Below, one piece after another: positions 35,008-44,456 of a stretch of DNA of 64,000 nt. Each line of letters opens with the position of its first letter. Position 1 is the stretch's first letter. The stretch is from Bacteroidales bacterium. Lineage in GTDB: Bacteria > Bacteroidota > Bacteroidia > Bacteroidales > GCA-2748055. The stretch spans positions 17,141-81,140 of the forward strand of contig JAIPBT010000019.1 of the NCBI GenBank assembly GCA_021738565.1, given 5' to 3'. A program made the position numbers and the translations under genes. The notes under the pieces were generated by a model. That model had not been told where the DNA came from and made no database searches. It worked only from the letters and a program-made list of their open reading frames with translations.

Positions 35008-36138
35008 ATGAGAAAAATTAAAATGGTTGATCTTCGAACCCAATACCTTCGCCACAAAGCGGAGATTGACCATGCAATACAGGATGTAATTGATTCAACG
35101 ACTTTTATAAAAGGTCCGGCAGTAAAGAACTTTGAGCAGGAACTGGCAGCATATCTTGGTACAGGTCATTGTATTGCCTGCGGCAATGGAACGGATGCAC
35201 TGCAGGCAGCTTTTATGGCAATTGAACTGAAACCCGGGGATGAAGTAATCACAACTCCATTTACATTTATCGCTACTGTTGAAGTAATAAAACTGCTTGG
35301 ATTAAGACCTGTATTTGTGGATGTGGACCCGGACACTTTCAACCTGAATCCCGGTTTGATCGAACCTGCTGTTACTGAAAAGACAAAGGCCATTGTACCG
35401 GTCCATCTTTTCGGTCAGGCAGCAGACATGGAAACCATCCTCAACCTGGCAGATCAATTCGGACTGAAAGTTATTGAAGATAATGCCCAGGCCCTTGGCA
35501 CAAGTTACAGGTTTTCAACCGGACAGGTAAAAAAAACAGGGGCAATGGGGCAGATCGGCTGCACATCATTTTTCCCCAGTAAAAACCTTGGGGCATTCGG
35601 AGACGGTGGGGCCCTATTTACAGATGACCCTCTGCTCGGGAAAAAGATCGCTTCCTTAGTTAATCATGGCATGATCAAAAAATACCATTATGAACAGGTT
35701 GGTTTTAACTCCAGGCTTGATACAATGCAGGCCGCAATACTCAGGGTTAAACTCAGGCACTTTGATGGGTACAACAAGGCACGGCAGGCAGCAGCAAAGG
35801 CCTATGATGAAGGACTTTCCAATTTAGAAGGTGTTAAGACCCCTCAAAGAAATTCATTTTCCGATCATATTTTTCATCAGTATACGCTGCAGGTTTCCGG
35901 TGGTGTAAGAGACGATCTCAAAACCCATTTGCATGAGCAGGGAATCCCTTCCATGATCTATTACCCGGTTCCTCTCCACATGCAGGAAGCATACAAAGAC
36001 CTGGGATACGGGAAAGGTGATTTCCCCATAGCAGAGGAGCTGTGCAATAAAGTGCTGAGCCTGCCTATGCACACTGAACTGGATGATGATCAGCTCAAAT
36101 ATATTGTATCATCCGTTAAGAACTTTTATAATAAATAA
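35008..36138 (+). CDS. wbpE: DegT/DnrJ/EryC1-family sugar aminotransferase (WbpE-like)
   Basis: A 376-residue PLP aminotransferase acting on a nucleotide-linked ketosugar. Motifs are GNGTDALQAAF near residue 59, EDNAQALG near residue 156 and the PLP lysine in FFPSKNLGAFGDGG near residue 191. In the WbpA-B-E-D route it would aminate the 3-keto group of UDP-GlcNAc-uronic acid. The three following genes supply the other three activities of that route with gaps of 1-6 bp, which supports the assignment over a generic DegT call. Confidence 0.87.
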   Translation: MRKIKMVDLRTQYLRHKAEIDHAIQDVIDSTTFIKGPAVKNFEQELAAYLGTGHCIACGNGTDALQAAFMAIELKPGDEVITTPFTFIATVEVIKLLGLRPVFVDVDPDTFNLNPGLIEPAVTEKTKAIVPVHLFGQAADMETILNLADQFGLKVIEDNAQALGTSYRFSTGQVKKTGAMGQIGCTSFFPSKNLGAFGDGGALFTDDPLLGKKIASLVNHGMIKKYHYEQVGFNSRLDTMQAAILRVKLRHFDGYNKARQAAAKAYDEGLSNLEGVKTPQRNSFSDHIFHQYTLQVSGGVRDDLKTHLHEQGIPSMIYYPVPLHMQEAYKDLGYGKGDFPIAEELCNKVLSLPMHTELDDDQLKYIVSSVKNFYNK

Positions 36139-36140
36139 CC

Positions 36141-36722
36141 ATGGATAAAGCATATTTTTCCCATGAGACCGCGGTCATTGATGATGGCTGCACCATCGGA
36201 AGGGGAACCAGGATCTGGCATTTTTCACATATTATGAAAGGCTCAACAATTGGTGAGAAATGCAACCTGGGACAGAACGTGGTTGTATCCCCGGGAGTAA
36301 TTCTTGGTAAAAATGTCAAGGTCCAGAACAATGTTTCTATTTATACAGGAGTTACATGTGAAGATGATGTTTTTCTGGGACCTTCCATGGTATTTACCAA
36401 CGTTATCAATCCCAGAAGTGCAGTCTCCAGAAGGGAACAATATGATGCAACGCTTGTAAAAAAAGGAGCCACAATAGGTGCGAATGCAACTGTTTTATGT
36501 GGAAATACCATCGGCAGGTATGCTTTTATCGGGGCCGGGGCGGTTGTTACAAGGAGTGTGCCTGACTTTGCCCTTGTGATTGGAAATCCCGCGAAACTGA
36601 TCGGTTGGATTAGTGAGAACGGTCACAGATTGGAATTTGATGGTTCAGGGATCGCTGTTTGTCCGGAGACCAGGGAAAAATATGAATTAAAGAACAATAT
36701 TGTAAATAAGTTAATCGAATGA
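36141..36722 (+). CDS. wbpD: Left-handed beta-helix N-acetyltransferase (WbpD-like)
   Basis: A 193-residue hexapeptide-repeat acyltransferase. It has repeated [LIV]-G-x4 turns from residue 10 to about 150 and the typical IWHFSHIMKGSTIG opening, with VFTNVINPRSAVSR near residue 95. In the proposed pathway it acetylates the 3-amino group with acetyl-CoA to give UDP-2,3-diacetamido-2,3-dideoxy-glucuronic acid. It starts 2 bp after the aminotransferase. Confidence 0.86.
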   Translation: MDKAYFSHETAVIDDGCTIGRGTRIWHFSHIMKGSTIGEKCNLGQNVVVSPGVILGKNVKVQNNVSIYTGVTCEDDVFLGPSMVFTNVINPRSAVSRREQYDATLVKKGATIGANATVLCGNTIGRYAFIGAGAVVTRSVPDFALVIGNPAKLIGWISENGHRLEFDGSGIAVCPETREKYELKNNIVNKLIE

Positions 36723-36723
36723 C

Positions 36724-37674
36724 ATGGCTCATAATTTTGCTCTGATAGGGATCGCGGGCTATATTGCCATAAGGCATGTAAAAGCCATCAAGGAAACAAA
36801 TAACAAACTTGTGGCAGCACTTGATAAATTCGACAGTGTGGGTTTTGTGGATTCCTTCTTTCCTGAAACAGATTTCTTCGTTGAATTTGAAAGGTTCGAC
36901 AGGCACATCGCCAAACTGAACAGAACAGGCAAAAAAGTACATTTTGTTTCCATCTGCTCTCCCAACTACCTGCATGATTCACACATCAGGTTTGCCCTGA
37001 GGAATGATGCCGATGCAATTTGTGAAAAGCCACTTGTTCTGAATCCCTGGAACATTGATGCATTGAGTGATTATGAAAAGGAAACAGGACGCAAAATATA
37101 CAACATCCTTCAGTTAAGACTTCATCCAAGTATTGTGGCACTGCGGGAAAAAATAAAAAACGGACCAAAGGATAAAATATATGACGTCGACCTTACATAC
37201 ATTACCAGCCGGGGCAACTGGTACCATTTTTCATGGAAGGGAGATGAACAAAAATCAGGCGGTATAGCAACCAACATTGGTGTTCACTTTTTTGATATGC
37301 TGAGCTGGATCTTCGGGGATGTCAGACAAAATACTGTCAATATACTCAGGGATAACAAAGCCGCCGGTGTATTGCATCTTGAAAATGGAAGGGTCAGGTG
37401 GTTCCTTAGCATCGATTACAACGATGTGCCTGAAAACGCTCGGAAAAATGGACAAAGGACATATCGATCCATTACAGTTGACGGAGAGGAAATAGAGTTC
37501 AGCGGTGGATTTACCGACCTGCACACAACATCCTACATGAACATATTTGAAGGAAATGGCTTCGGACTTGAATGCGCCAGGAAATCAATCGAAACTGTTT
37601 ATGAGATTCGGAATGCCAGCGAAAAAGGCCTTCAGGGAGAATACCATCCTTTTGCAAAAAAAACAACTATATAA
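36724..37674 (+). CDS. wbpB: Gfo/Idh/MocA oxidoreductase (WbpB-like)
   Basis: A 316-residue NAD-dependent sugar oxidoreductase. The N-terminal Rossmann segment reads FALIGIAGYIAIRHVKAI, and the EKPL motif (CEKPLVLNPWN) lies near residue 99. A GGIATNIGVHFFDMLSW stretch near residue 178 has the histidine/aspartate of the active site. In WbpB-type enzymes it oxidises carbon 3 of UDP-GlcNAc-uronic acid before transamination. It begins 1 bp after the acetyltransferase stop. Confidence 0.86.
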   Translation: MAHNFALIGIAGYIAIRHVKAIKETNNKLVAALDKFDSVGFVDSFFPETDFFVEFERFDRHIAKLNRTGKKVHFVSICSPNYLHDSHIRFALRNDADAICEKPLVLNPWNIDALSDYEKETGRKIYNILQLRLHPSIVALREKIKNGPKDKIYDVDLTYITSRGNWYHFSWKGDEQKSGGIATNIGVHFFDMLSWIFGDVRQNTVNILRDNKAAGVLHLENGRVRWFLSIDYNDVPENARKNGQRTYRSITVDGEEIEFSGGFTDLHTTSYMNIFEGNGFGLECARKSIETVYEIRNASEKGLQGEYHPFAKKTTI

Positions 37675-37680
37675 ACAAAC

Positions 37681-38970
37681 ATGTACCAGGATTTATTGAA
37701 TAAGAAAAAGACGGTCGCCGTTATCGGATTGGGATATGTCGGATTACCGATTGCCCTTGAATTAGCGAAAAAGGTAAAGGTAATTGGTTTTGATATTAAG
37801 GAGGACCGCATCGCATTGATGCGCAAAAATATCGATCCAAGCAAAGAAATAAAACCTGAAGCATTTGATGGATGTGATATCCATTTTACTTCTGACAAGG
37901 AAGATATCCGCAAGGCATCTTTCTATATTTTAACGGTTCCCACACCCATCGACAAACATAAAAAACCTGATCTGAGGCCTTTACTCAGTGCAACAAAAAC
38001 AGTTGGAGAAGTTCTTGAAAAAGGTGACTATGTAGTCTATGAATCAACCGTTTATCCAGGTTGCACAGAAGAAGATTGTGTGCCATTGTTGGAAAGAACC
38101 TCAGGATTGGAATACATCTCGGATTTCAAAGTGGGCTTTTCTCCGGAAAGGATCAATCCCGGAGATAAGAAACATACATTGACGAATATCACCAAAGTTA
38201 CTTCCGGATGTGACGCTGTATCGGCAGAAGAGATCGCAAAAATTTATGAAATCATTATAGAGGCAGGGATCTACAGGGCAAGTTCCATCAAGGTAGCTGA
38301 AGCTGCCAAGGTCATTGAAAATACACAGCGGGATATCAATATTGCATTTATGAATGAGCTTTCCATGGTATTCAACAAGATGAATATCAATACATTTGAG
38401 GTGCTTGAAGCTGCCGGGACGAAGTGGAATTTTCTTTCGTTTTTCCCCGGACTTGTCGGCGGACACTGCATTGGTGTGGACCCATATTACCTGACCCATA
38501 AATCGGCAATGTACGGCCATCATGCACAGATCATCAATGCCGGCAGGGCGATCAATGACGGGATGGCCGCATGGGTGGCAAAAGAGGTGGCCATTAAACT
38601 CCTGAACCTCTATACCAATATCAAGGAATGTAAACTTCTTGTCCTTGGAACAACTTTCAAAGAGAACGTGAGTGACATCAGGAATTCAAAAGTCGCAGAA
38701 ATGGTCTACGAATTACAGTCATTCGGCATTTACGTGGATGTCATGGATCCGTGTGCAGATCCTGGTGAAGTAGCTGAGGAGTATGGTTATGAACTGATCG
38801 ACAAGCCTTCCGGCTCTTACCATGGAGTAATTCTGGCTGTCAGTCACGACGAGTACAAACAAATGGGTGAGGCTGATCTCGCAGAATTGCTGTTGCCCGG
38901 CGGCATGGTCATGGACCTGAAAGGAGTTTTCAGAAATAAGATCAGTTCATTAAAATACTGGAGCCTATGA
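37681..38970 (+). CDS. wbpA: UDP-N-acetylglucosamine 6-dehydrogenase (WbpA-like nucleotide sugar dehydrogenase)
   Basis: A 429-residue UDP-sugar dehydrogenase making the uronic acid by two oxidations at carbon 6. It has an N-terminal GLGYVGLPIA near residue 17 and an ESTVYPGCTEE stretch near residue 120. The catalytic cysteine is in GGHCIGVDPYYL near residue 260. The C-terminal VLGTTFKENVSDIRNSK completes the family pattern. WbpO/VipA-like activity toward UDP-GalNAc is possible, but the company of the WbpB/E/D-like genes favours UDP-GlcNAc. Confidence 0.9.
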   Translation: MYQDLLNKKKTVAVIGLGYVGLPIALELAKKVKVIGFDIKEDRIALMRKNIDPSKEIKPEAFDGCDIHFTSDKEDIRKASFYILTVPTPIDKHKKPDLRPLLSATKTVGEVLEKGDYVVYESTVYPGCTEEDCVPLLERTSGLEYISDFKVGFSPERINPGDKKHTLTNITKVTSGCDAVSAEEIAKIYEIIIEAGIYRASSIKVAEAAKVIENTQRDINIAFMNELSMVFNKMNINTFEVLEAAGTKWNFLSFFPGLVGGHCIGVDPYYLTHKSAMYGHHAQIINAGRAINDGMAAWVAKEVAIKLLNLYTNIKECKLLVLGTTFKENVSDIRNSKVAEMVYELQSFGIYVDVMDPCADPGEVAEEYGYELIDKPSGSYHGVILAVSHDEYKQMGEADLAELLLPGGMVMDLKGVFRNKISSLKYWSL

Positions 38971-39082
38971 CCAACATAACAGGAATGTCAGCTCCGCATT
39001 TCAGGAACAAAAGAGTAGGCATACCATTAATAATAATATCGCTGTTCCGGGGTCATTCGTTACAGGTTAAAAAACTTTCACA

Positions 39083-40111
39083 ATGAAAAAAATTCTTGTA
39101 ACAGGAGGTACCGGTTATATTGGTTCTCACACAGTTGTTGAATTACAGGAAGCAGGTTATGAGCCAATAATAATTGATGACCTTTCCAATTCATATATTG
39201 AGGTGGTGGATAACATTCAATCCATAACAGGCAAGCGCCCTGCTTTTGAAAAAACTGATCTTAAAGACCGGGAAGCCACTATGGAAGTATTCTCCCGTCA
39301 CAACGAGATTGAAGCGATCATACATTTTGCAGCCCTCAAGGCAGTGGGCGAAAGCGTTGAAAAACCCATTGAATATTACAAGAACAATATCAATTCCCTG
39401 ATCCACCTGCTGGAAGCGATGAAATTGTATAACATTGATCATTTTGTGTTCTCCTCTTCATGCACAGTTTACGGGGAACCCGACGAGTTGCCTGTAAACG
39501 AGGAGGCCCCTGTAAAGAAAGCCAGTTCGCCCTATGGCAACACCAAACAAATAAGCGAGGAGATCATACAGGATTACATCATTCCAAACAGTGGTAAAAA
39601 CTTCATATCTCTGAGGTATTTTAATCCCATTGGTGCACATCCAAGTGCAAAGATCGGGGAGTTGCCCACCGGGATCCCGAACAACCTGGTACCGTTCATC
39701 ACACAAACAGCCATTGGTATAAGGGATCAATTGAAAGTGTTTGGAAATGATTACAATACTCCGGACGGGACAGCGATCCGTGATTACATCAATGTGGTGG
39801 ACCTTGCCAGGGCCCACGTAGTGGCAATTGACCGTCTTTTAAGCGGGAAAAACAGATCCGCATTTGAGGTGTTCAACCTTGGTACCGGTTCCGGAAATTC
39901 CGTATTGGAGATAATCAATACCTTTGAAAAAGCCACGGGGAAAAAGATAAATTATACCATTACGGGCCGCAGGGAAGGTGATGTCGAAAAGGTATATGCC
40001 GACACCTCCTATGCCAATGAAGAACTTGGCTGGAGAGCTGAAAAAGGATTGGAAGAAACACTGCTCTCGGCATGGAAATGGGAGCAAAAATACAGATCAG
40101 AACACACTTAG
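39083..40111 (+). CDS. galE: UDP-glucose 4-epimerase
   Basis: A 342-residue extended short-chain dehydrogenase that interconverts UDP-glucose and UDP-galactose. The NAD motif TGGTGYIGSHT lies at residues 7-17, followed by HFAALKAVGES near residue 82 and the catalytic pair in SPYGNTKQ near residue 150. Its C-terminal half has GTAIRDYINVVDLARAH, typical of GalE. It lies 112 bp after the uronic-acid operon and contributes hexoses to surface polysaccharide. Confidence 0.93.
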   Translation: MKKILVTGGTGYIGSHTVVELQEAGYEPIIIDDLSNSYIEVVDNIQSITGKRPAFEKTDLKDREATMEVFSRHNEIEAIIHFAALKAVGESVEKPIEYYKNNINSLIHLLEAMKLYNIDHFVFSSSCTVYGEPDELPVNEEAPVKKASSPYGNTKQISEEIIQDYIIPNSGKNFISLRYFNPIGAHPSAKIGELPTGIPNNLVPFITQTAIGIRDQLKVFGNDYNTPDGTAIRDYINVVDLARAHVVAIDRLLSGKNRSAFEVFNLGTGSGNSVLEIINTFEKATGKKINYTITGRREGDVEKVYADTSYANEELGWRAEKGLEETLLSAWKWEQKYRSEHT

Positions 40112-40163
40112 AGTCAGAAAGAAAACTCATATTATTTTTTAAATTTGCAATTAATTGAAATAT

Positions 40164-41210
40164 ATGAAGACGATTTTAATAACAGGAGGTGCGGGATTTA
40201 TAGGGTCACACGTTGTAAGATTATTTGTAAACAAGTACAATGAATACAATGTACTTAACCTCGATGCACTTACCTATGCCGGGAACCTGGAAAATCTCAA
40301 GGATATTGAAAAGGCTCCGAATTACAGTTTTGTGAAGGGCGATATTACAGACCAGCATTTTATTGACAAGCTTTTCAAAGACAATGACATTGTTGGGGTT
40401 GTGCACCTTGCAGCTGAATCTCATGTGGATAGGTCAATTACAGATCCATTGTCATTTATCAGGACCAATATAACGGGGACGATGAACCTGCTGAATGCCT
40501 GCAAGGACCACTGGTCATCTTTTGAAGGGAGACGATTCTACCACATATCAACCGATGAAGTATACGGAAGCCTTGGTGAAACAGGTTTGTTCACAGAAAA
40601 AACTCCCTATGATCCCAAAAGTCCGTATTCTGCCTCAAAAGCCAGTTCAGACCACCTGGTAAGGGCATATCACAACACGTATGGTCTTCCCGTGGTGATC
40701 ACCAACTGCTCAAACAATTACGGTCCCAACCAGTTTCCTGAAAAACTCATACCGCTGTCGATTAACAACCTTAGAAACGAAAAGGAAATTCCCATTTACG
40801 GAAAAGGTGAGAATGTCAGGGATTGGCTGTATGTGGAAGATCATGCTTTGGCAATTGACCTGGTATACCACAAGGGAAAAACAGGTGAAACATACAACAT
40901 TGGCGGAAACAACGAATGGACGAACATCGACCTGATCCGCCTTCTGTGTAAGATCATGGATGAAAAACTGGACAGAAAGAAAGGAACTTCCGCGTCTTTG
41001 ATCACATTCGTAAAAGACAGGGCAGGTCATGATAAACGATATGCCATTGACAGCAGCAAGATCAAAAGGGAGCTTGGATGGACACCTTCGCTGACCTTTG
41101 AAGAAGGTCTGGAAAAAACAGTAGTCTGGTACCTGGAAAATGTTGAATGGTTGGAAAATGTGACTTCAGGTGCCTATATTTCCTACTACGCAGAGATGTA
41201 TAACCGATAA
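40164..41210 (+). CDS. rfbB: dTDP-glucose 4,6-dehydratase
   Basis: A protein of 348 residues from the ATG at 40164; a TTG three codons upstream is less likely. It makes dTDP-4-keto-6-deoxyglucose, the precursor of rhamnose and other deoxysugars. Motifs are TGGAGFIGSHVVR, HLAAESHVDRSI near residue 82, STDEVYGSLG near residue 130 and SPYSASKASSDH near residue 158. rfbA, rfbC and rfbD are not in the window. A TAAATTTG box (40140-40147) just upstream could be a -7 element. Confidence 0.94.
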   Translation: MKTILITGGAGFIGSHVVRLFVNKYNEYNVLNLDALTYAGNLENLKDIEKAPNYSFVKGDITDQHFIDKLFKDNDIVGVVHLAAESHVDRSITDPLSFIRTNITGTMNLLNACKDHWSSFEGRRFYHISTDEVYGSLGETGLFTEKTPYDPKSPYSASKASSDHLVRAYHNTYGLPVVITNCSNNYGPNQFPEKLIPLSINNLRNEKEIPIYGKGENVRDWLYVEDHALAIDLVYHKGKTGETYNIGGNNEWTNIDLIRLLCKIMDEKLDRKKGTSASLITFVKDRAGHDKRYAIDSSKIKRELGWTPSLTFEEGLEKTVVWYLENVEWLENVTSGAYISYYAEMYNR

Positions 41211-41216
41211 GCCACG

Positions 41217-43052
41217 CTATTCCACAGTGACCGATTTTGCAAGGTTCCTCGGCTGATCAACATTACATCCCCTCATTACAGCAATATAATAGGCGATCAG
41301 CTGCAAGGGTATTGTAGAGAGCAACGAAACCAGCGAAGGATCGGTCTCCGGGATTGCTATCACGTGATCAACCATTTTCTCTATTGTATCATCGCCTTCG
41401 GTCACTATGGCTATTACAATACCATTCCTTGCCTTTACTTCCTGGATATTGCTCACAATTTTATCGTAAGAACTGTCCTTGATTGCGATGACAACAACCG
41501 GCATGTTTTCATCGATCAGTGCAATGGGTCCGTGCTTCATTTCCGCCGCCGGATAGCCTTCGGCATGTATATATGAAATTTCCTTCAGTTTCAATGCACC
41601 TTCCAGTGCCACAGGGTAAGATACTCCACGCCCAAGGTACAATGCATTGGTGGCATCCTTGTAAATCTTTGCGATGTCACTGAACTGATCATTGTTTTCC
41701 AGGATCTTCCCGATCTTTTCCGGAATATCCTCCAACTCTTTTATAAGTCCGGTAAATTTTTCAACAGAAATCAGCTGTTTCTCCCTGGCGATCATCATTG
41801 CCATCATCGTAAGCACGGTAACCTGTGCAGTAAAAGCCTTGGTGGAAGCAACACCGATTTCAGGTCCGGCATGGGTATAAACTCCTGCATGCGTTTCCCT
41901 TGATATACTTGACCCAACCACATTGCATATGCCCAGTACGGTTGCCCCTGCCTCCTTCGCAAGTTGAATGGCTGCAAGGGTATCTGCTGTCTCTCCACTT
42001 TGCGAAATAGCGATTACAATGTCCTCTTCGGAAATAACAGGATTCCTGTACCTGAACTCCGAAGCATAATCCACTTCAACCTGGATCCTCGCAAGGTCTT
42101 CAAAAAGGTATTCCCCAACCAACCCGGCATGCCAGGAAGTTCCGCAGGCCAGTATAATGATCCGCTTTGCATTGACAAGCTGGTCATATACATGGTACAA
42201 GCCTCCAAGCCTAATTTCATTTTTTTCAGCATTAAGGCGCCCCCGAAATGTGTCTCTGATGGACCTGGGCTGTTCAAATATTTCCTTGAGCATGAAATGA
42301 TCAAATCCGTTCTTCTCAATCTCAGAAAGTCCAAGATCAAGTTTCTGAACATTGGGTTCCAGAATATCATTCTTTATGGTCTTAAGGATCAACTCATCCT
42401 TTTTTATGATGGCAACATCATCATTGTTAAGATAGATAACACGGTCGGTATACTCCACAATCGGTGTTGCATCAGAAGCCAGGAAATACTCATCGTCACC
42501 AAGTCCTATTACCAATGGGCTGCTCTTTCTTGCTGCGATGATCTTATCCTTTTCCTCATTACATATGATCACAAGTCCATACGCTCCCACAACTTTCGAC
42601 AAAGCGATCCTTACAGCAATCTCTGCATTGGTTTCCTGTGTACGGTATATGTATTCGATCAGGTTTGCCAGTACTTCAGTATCGGTTTCACTTACGAATG
42701 AATACCCCTGTTCTGTAAGACTGTTTTTTAAATTGGAATAATTTTCAATGATGCCGTTGTGGATGATTGTAAATGTGCCATTCTGAGACGTATGCGGATG
42801 TGCGTTCACATCACTGGGCTCACCGTGCGTTGCCCACCGTGTATGACCGATACCTATGGTACCTCTGATATCCTGTCCGGTTATATAATCTTCCAAATCA
42901 GATACCTTTCCCTTTTTCTTGTAAACGTTGACCTGACCGTTCAGCAGCGCAACACCGGCAGAGTCGTAACCCCTGTATTCCAGCCTTTGCAATCCTTTAA
43001 TCAATATTGGATAAGCATTCTTATTTCCTATATAACCTACTATTCCACACAT
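41217..43052 (-). CDS. glmS: Glutamine-fructose-6-phosphate aminotransferase (isomerizing)
   Basis: A 611-residue enzyme that makes glucosamine-6-phosphate, the entry to peptidoglycan and LPS amino sugars. The N-terminal glutaminase has its nucleophile cysteine at position 2 (MCGIVGYIG). Two SIS domains follow, with CGTSWHAGLVGEYL near residue 302 and a typical RNLAKSVTVE terminus. No ribozyme-like leader was recognised. It is downstream of the DUF4270 lipoprotein with a 4-bp gap. Confidence 0.97.
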   Translation of the reverse strand: MCGIVGYIGNKNAYPILIKGLQRLEYRGYDSAGVALLNGQVNVYKKKGKVSDLEDYITGQDIRGTIGIGHTRWATHGEPSDVNAHPHTSQNGTFTIIHNGIIENYSNLKNSLTEQGYSFVSETDTEVLANLIEYIYRTQETNAEIAVRIALSKVVGAYGLVIICNEEKDKIIAARKSSPLVIGLGDDEYFLASDATPIVEYTDRVIYLNNDDVAIIKKDELILKTIKNDILEPNVQKLDLGLSEIEKNGFDHFMLKEIFEQPRSIRDTFRGRLNAEKNEIRLGGLYHVYDQLVNAKRIIILACGTSWHAGLVGEYLFEDLARIQVEVDYASEFRYRNPVISEEDIVIAISQSGETADTLAAIQLAKEAGATVLGICNVVGSSISRETHAGVYTHAGPEIGVASTKAFTAQVTVLTMMAMMIAREKQLISVEKFTGLIKELEDIPEKIGKILENNDQFSDIAKIYKDATNALYLGRGVSYPVALEGALKLKEISYIHAEGYPAAEMKHGPIALIDENMPVVVIAIKDSSYDKIVSNIQEVKARNGIVIAIVTEGDDTIEKMVDHVIAIPETDPSLVSLLSTIPLQLIAYYIAVMRGCNVDQPRNLAKSVTVE

Positions 43053-43056
43053 GCAT

Positions 43057-44442
43057 TTAAATTTTGGTGTAAATCAGTTCCAGTCGCATTGCGCCCTCCT
43101 GGTCTGAATAATTGGTCCAGAATTTTATAAGTTTTGATGTTGAAACAGGATCGTTTACAAATATTACAAGATCGTTATCCTGCAATTCTTCTGTAAATGA
43201 CAATACCGACTGGTAATGCCTTGCCAAATGAAAATTGTAGAAATACAAAGGATCAAGGAACGTACTCCTCTCATTTGATTGTGTAAGTTTGCCGAAATAA
43301 TGACTGTTTGAATTGATCACATAATCATAGATATTCTGGTATGAACCATCTGGTAACAGTGCGGTCATCATAAGCCGGTCAGGATATTTTTCTTCGGGAA
43401 TCCCGCTTACACTATCGGGTAAGACATAGAATATCAGGTTTGCTGCATTTAATGCAACCGTGTCACCGCCAAAAAAATCAAGAAAGTCTGGTATGGTTAT
43501 TTTCACATTCACCCCTGCCATCCCCTGGGCATAACCAATGTGTGGACGGGCATCCGGGTCATCAATAAGATTTTCCAGGGCAGTTCCGCTGAAATCATGT
43601 TTGAAGATATTGATCTTCTGTGCATACCATTCGTGGAAATTGGCCGAATACCAGTCAAAATCAGCCTCTTTTGCTGTGTCTATCAATACACTGCCATGCA
43701 AATACCTGAACTGAAGCCCGGCAATGTCATCTGCAAGTGGCAACCTGGCAATGGCCCCCCCCTCTGCAACCTGTTCGGTTGTAATATAAAACCCAAAGAA
43801 TTCTTCCTGAAAAAGGGAATTGTAACTGAATATTGTATCCCTGGCTGCTTCAATAATCCTGTTAAGGTAATCCTGATCGGTTATATGAAAATCATATATT
43901 TCTCCTGCTTTTGGCGCGATCACTTCATCAATTAATGGTTCAGGGTCGTATTTGCCTGTCACATCATAATCAGAATAATACACACTGTCATAATATATCC
44001 TTTCAAGGAGTTCATGGACTTTGATGTGCATCTCTGCTGCTGTATCCCCTTCAACATCATCTACATACAACCACAATTGCAATGAGTCAACATATGGATC
44101 TTCACCGAAAATACCCTTGTTTGTGATACTGAGCTGGGCCACTATCTCCGCCTTCGAAATACCTGTCATTGTATCAACTTTACTGCCAAGCAGGAATACC
44201 TGGTCCTCTGTTGCTGTGATCTTTGACAGTGAAGTCTTTCTTGGATTTGAACGAACCAGCATGGTATGAAAATCTGTAATGGTATCCGTATAAACCAATA
44301 TGGTATCTGCGGTTGGAATAATGTCTAAACCAAGCCTGCCGGAATCAGGTTCACATGCAACCATTACCGAACCAAGTATTACCGGAAGAAAATAAATCAG
44401 AATACGAAATTGTGAGCGTCCCGCGGCAGTTGTTAGCTTCAT
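43057..44442 (-). CDS. DUF4270 lipoprotein
   Basis: A 461-residue lipoprotein with a hydrophobic signal and lipobox VMVAC near residue 29. The next residues, EPDSGRLGLDIIPTADTI, are characteristic of DUF4270 proteins of Bacteroidota, whose function is unknown. The mature part is beta-rich and aromatic. It sits between a glycogen synthase-like gene and glmS, an arrangement I recall as recurrent in this phylum, so a role tied to cell-surface carbohydrate is possible but unproven. Confidence 0.88.
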   Translation of the reverse strand: MKLTTAAGRSQFRILIYFLPVILGSVMVACEPDSGRLGLDIIPTADTILVYTDTITDFHTMLVRSNPRKTSLSKITATEDQVFLLGSKVDTMTGISKAEIVAQLSITNKGIFGEDPYVDSLQLWLYVDDVEGDTAAEMHIKVHELLERIYYDSVYYSDYDVTGKYDPEPLIDEVIAPKAGEIYDFHITDQDYLNRIIEAARDTIFSYNSLFQEEFFGFYITTEQVAEGGAIARLPLADDIAGLQFRYLHGSVLIDTAKEADFDWYSANFHEWYAQKINIFKHDFSGTALENLIDDPDARPHIGYAQGMAGVNVKITIPDFLDFFGGDTVALNAANLIFYVLPDSVSGIPEEKYPDRLMMTALLPDGSYQNIYDYVINSNSHYFGKLTQSNERSTFLDPLYFYNFHLARHYQSVLSFTEELQDNDLVIFVNDPVSTSKLIKFWTNYSDQEGAMRLELIYTKI

Positions 44443-44456
44443 AGAGATAAATCCGA

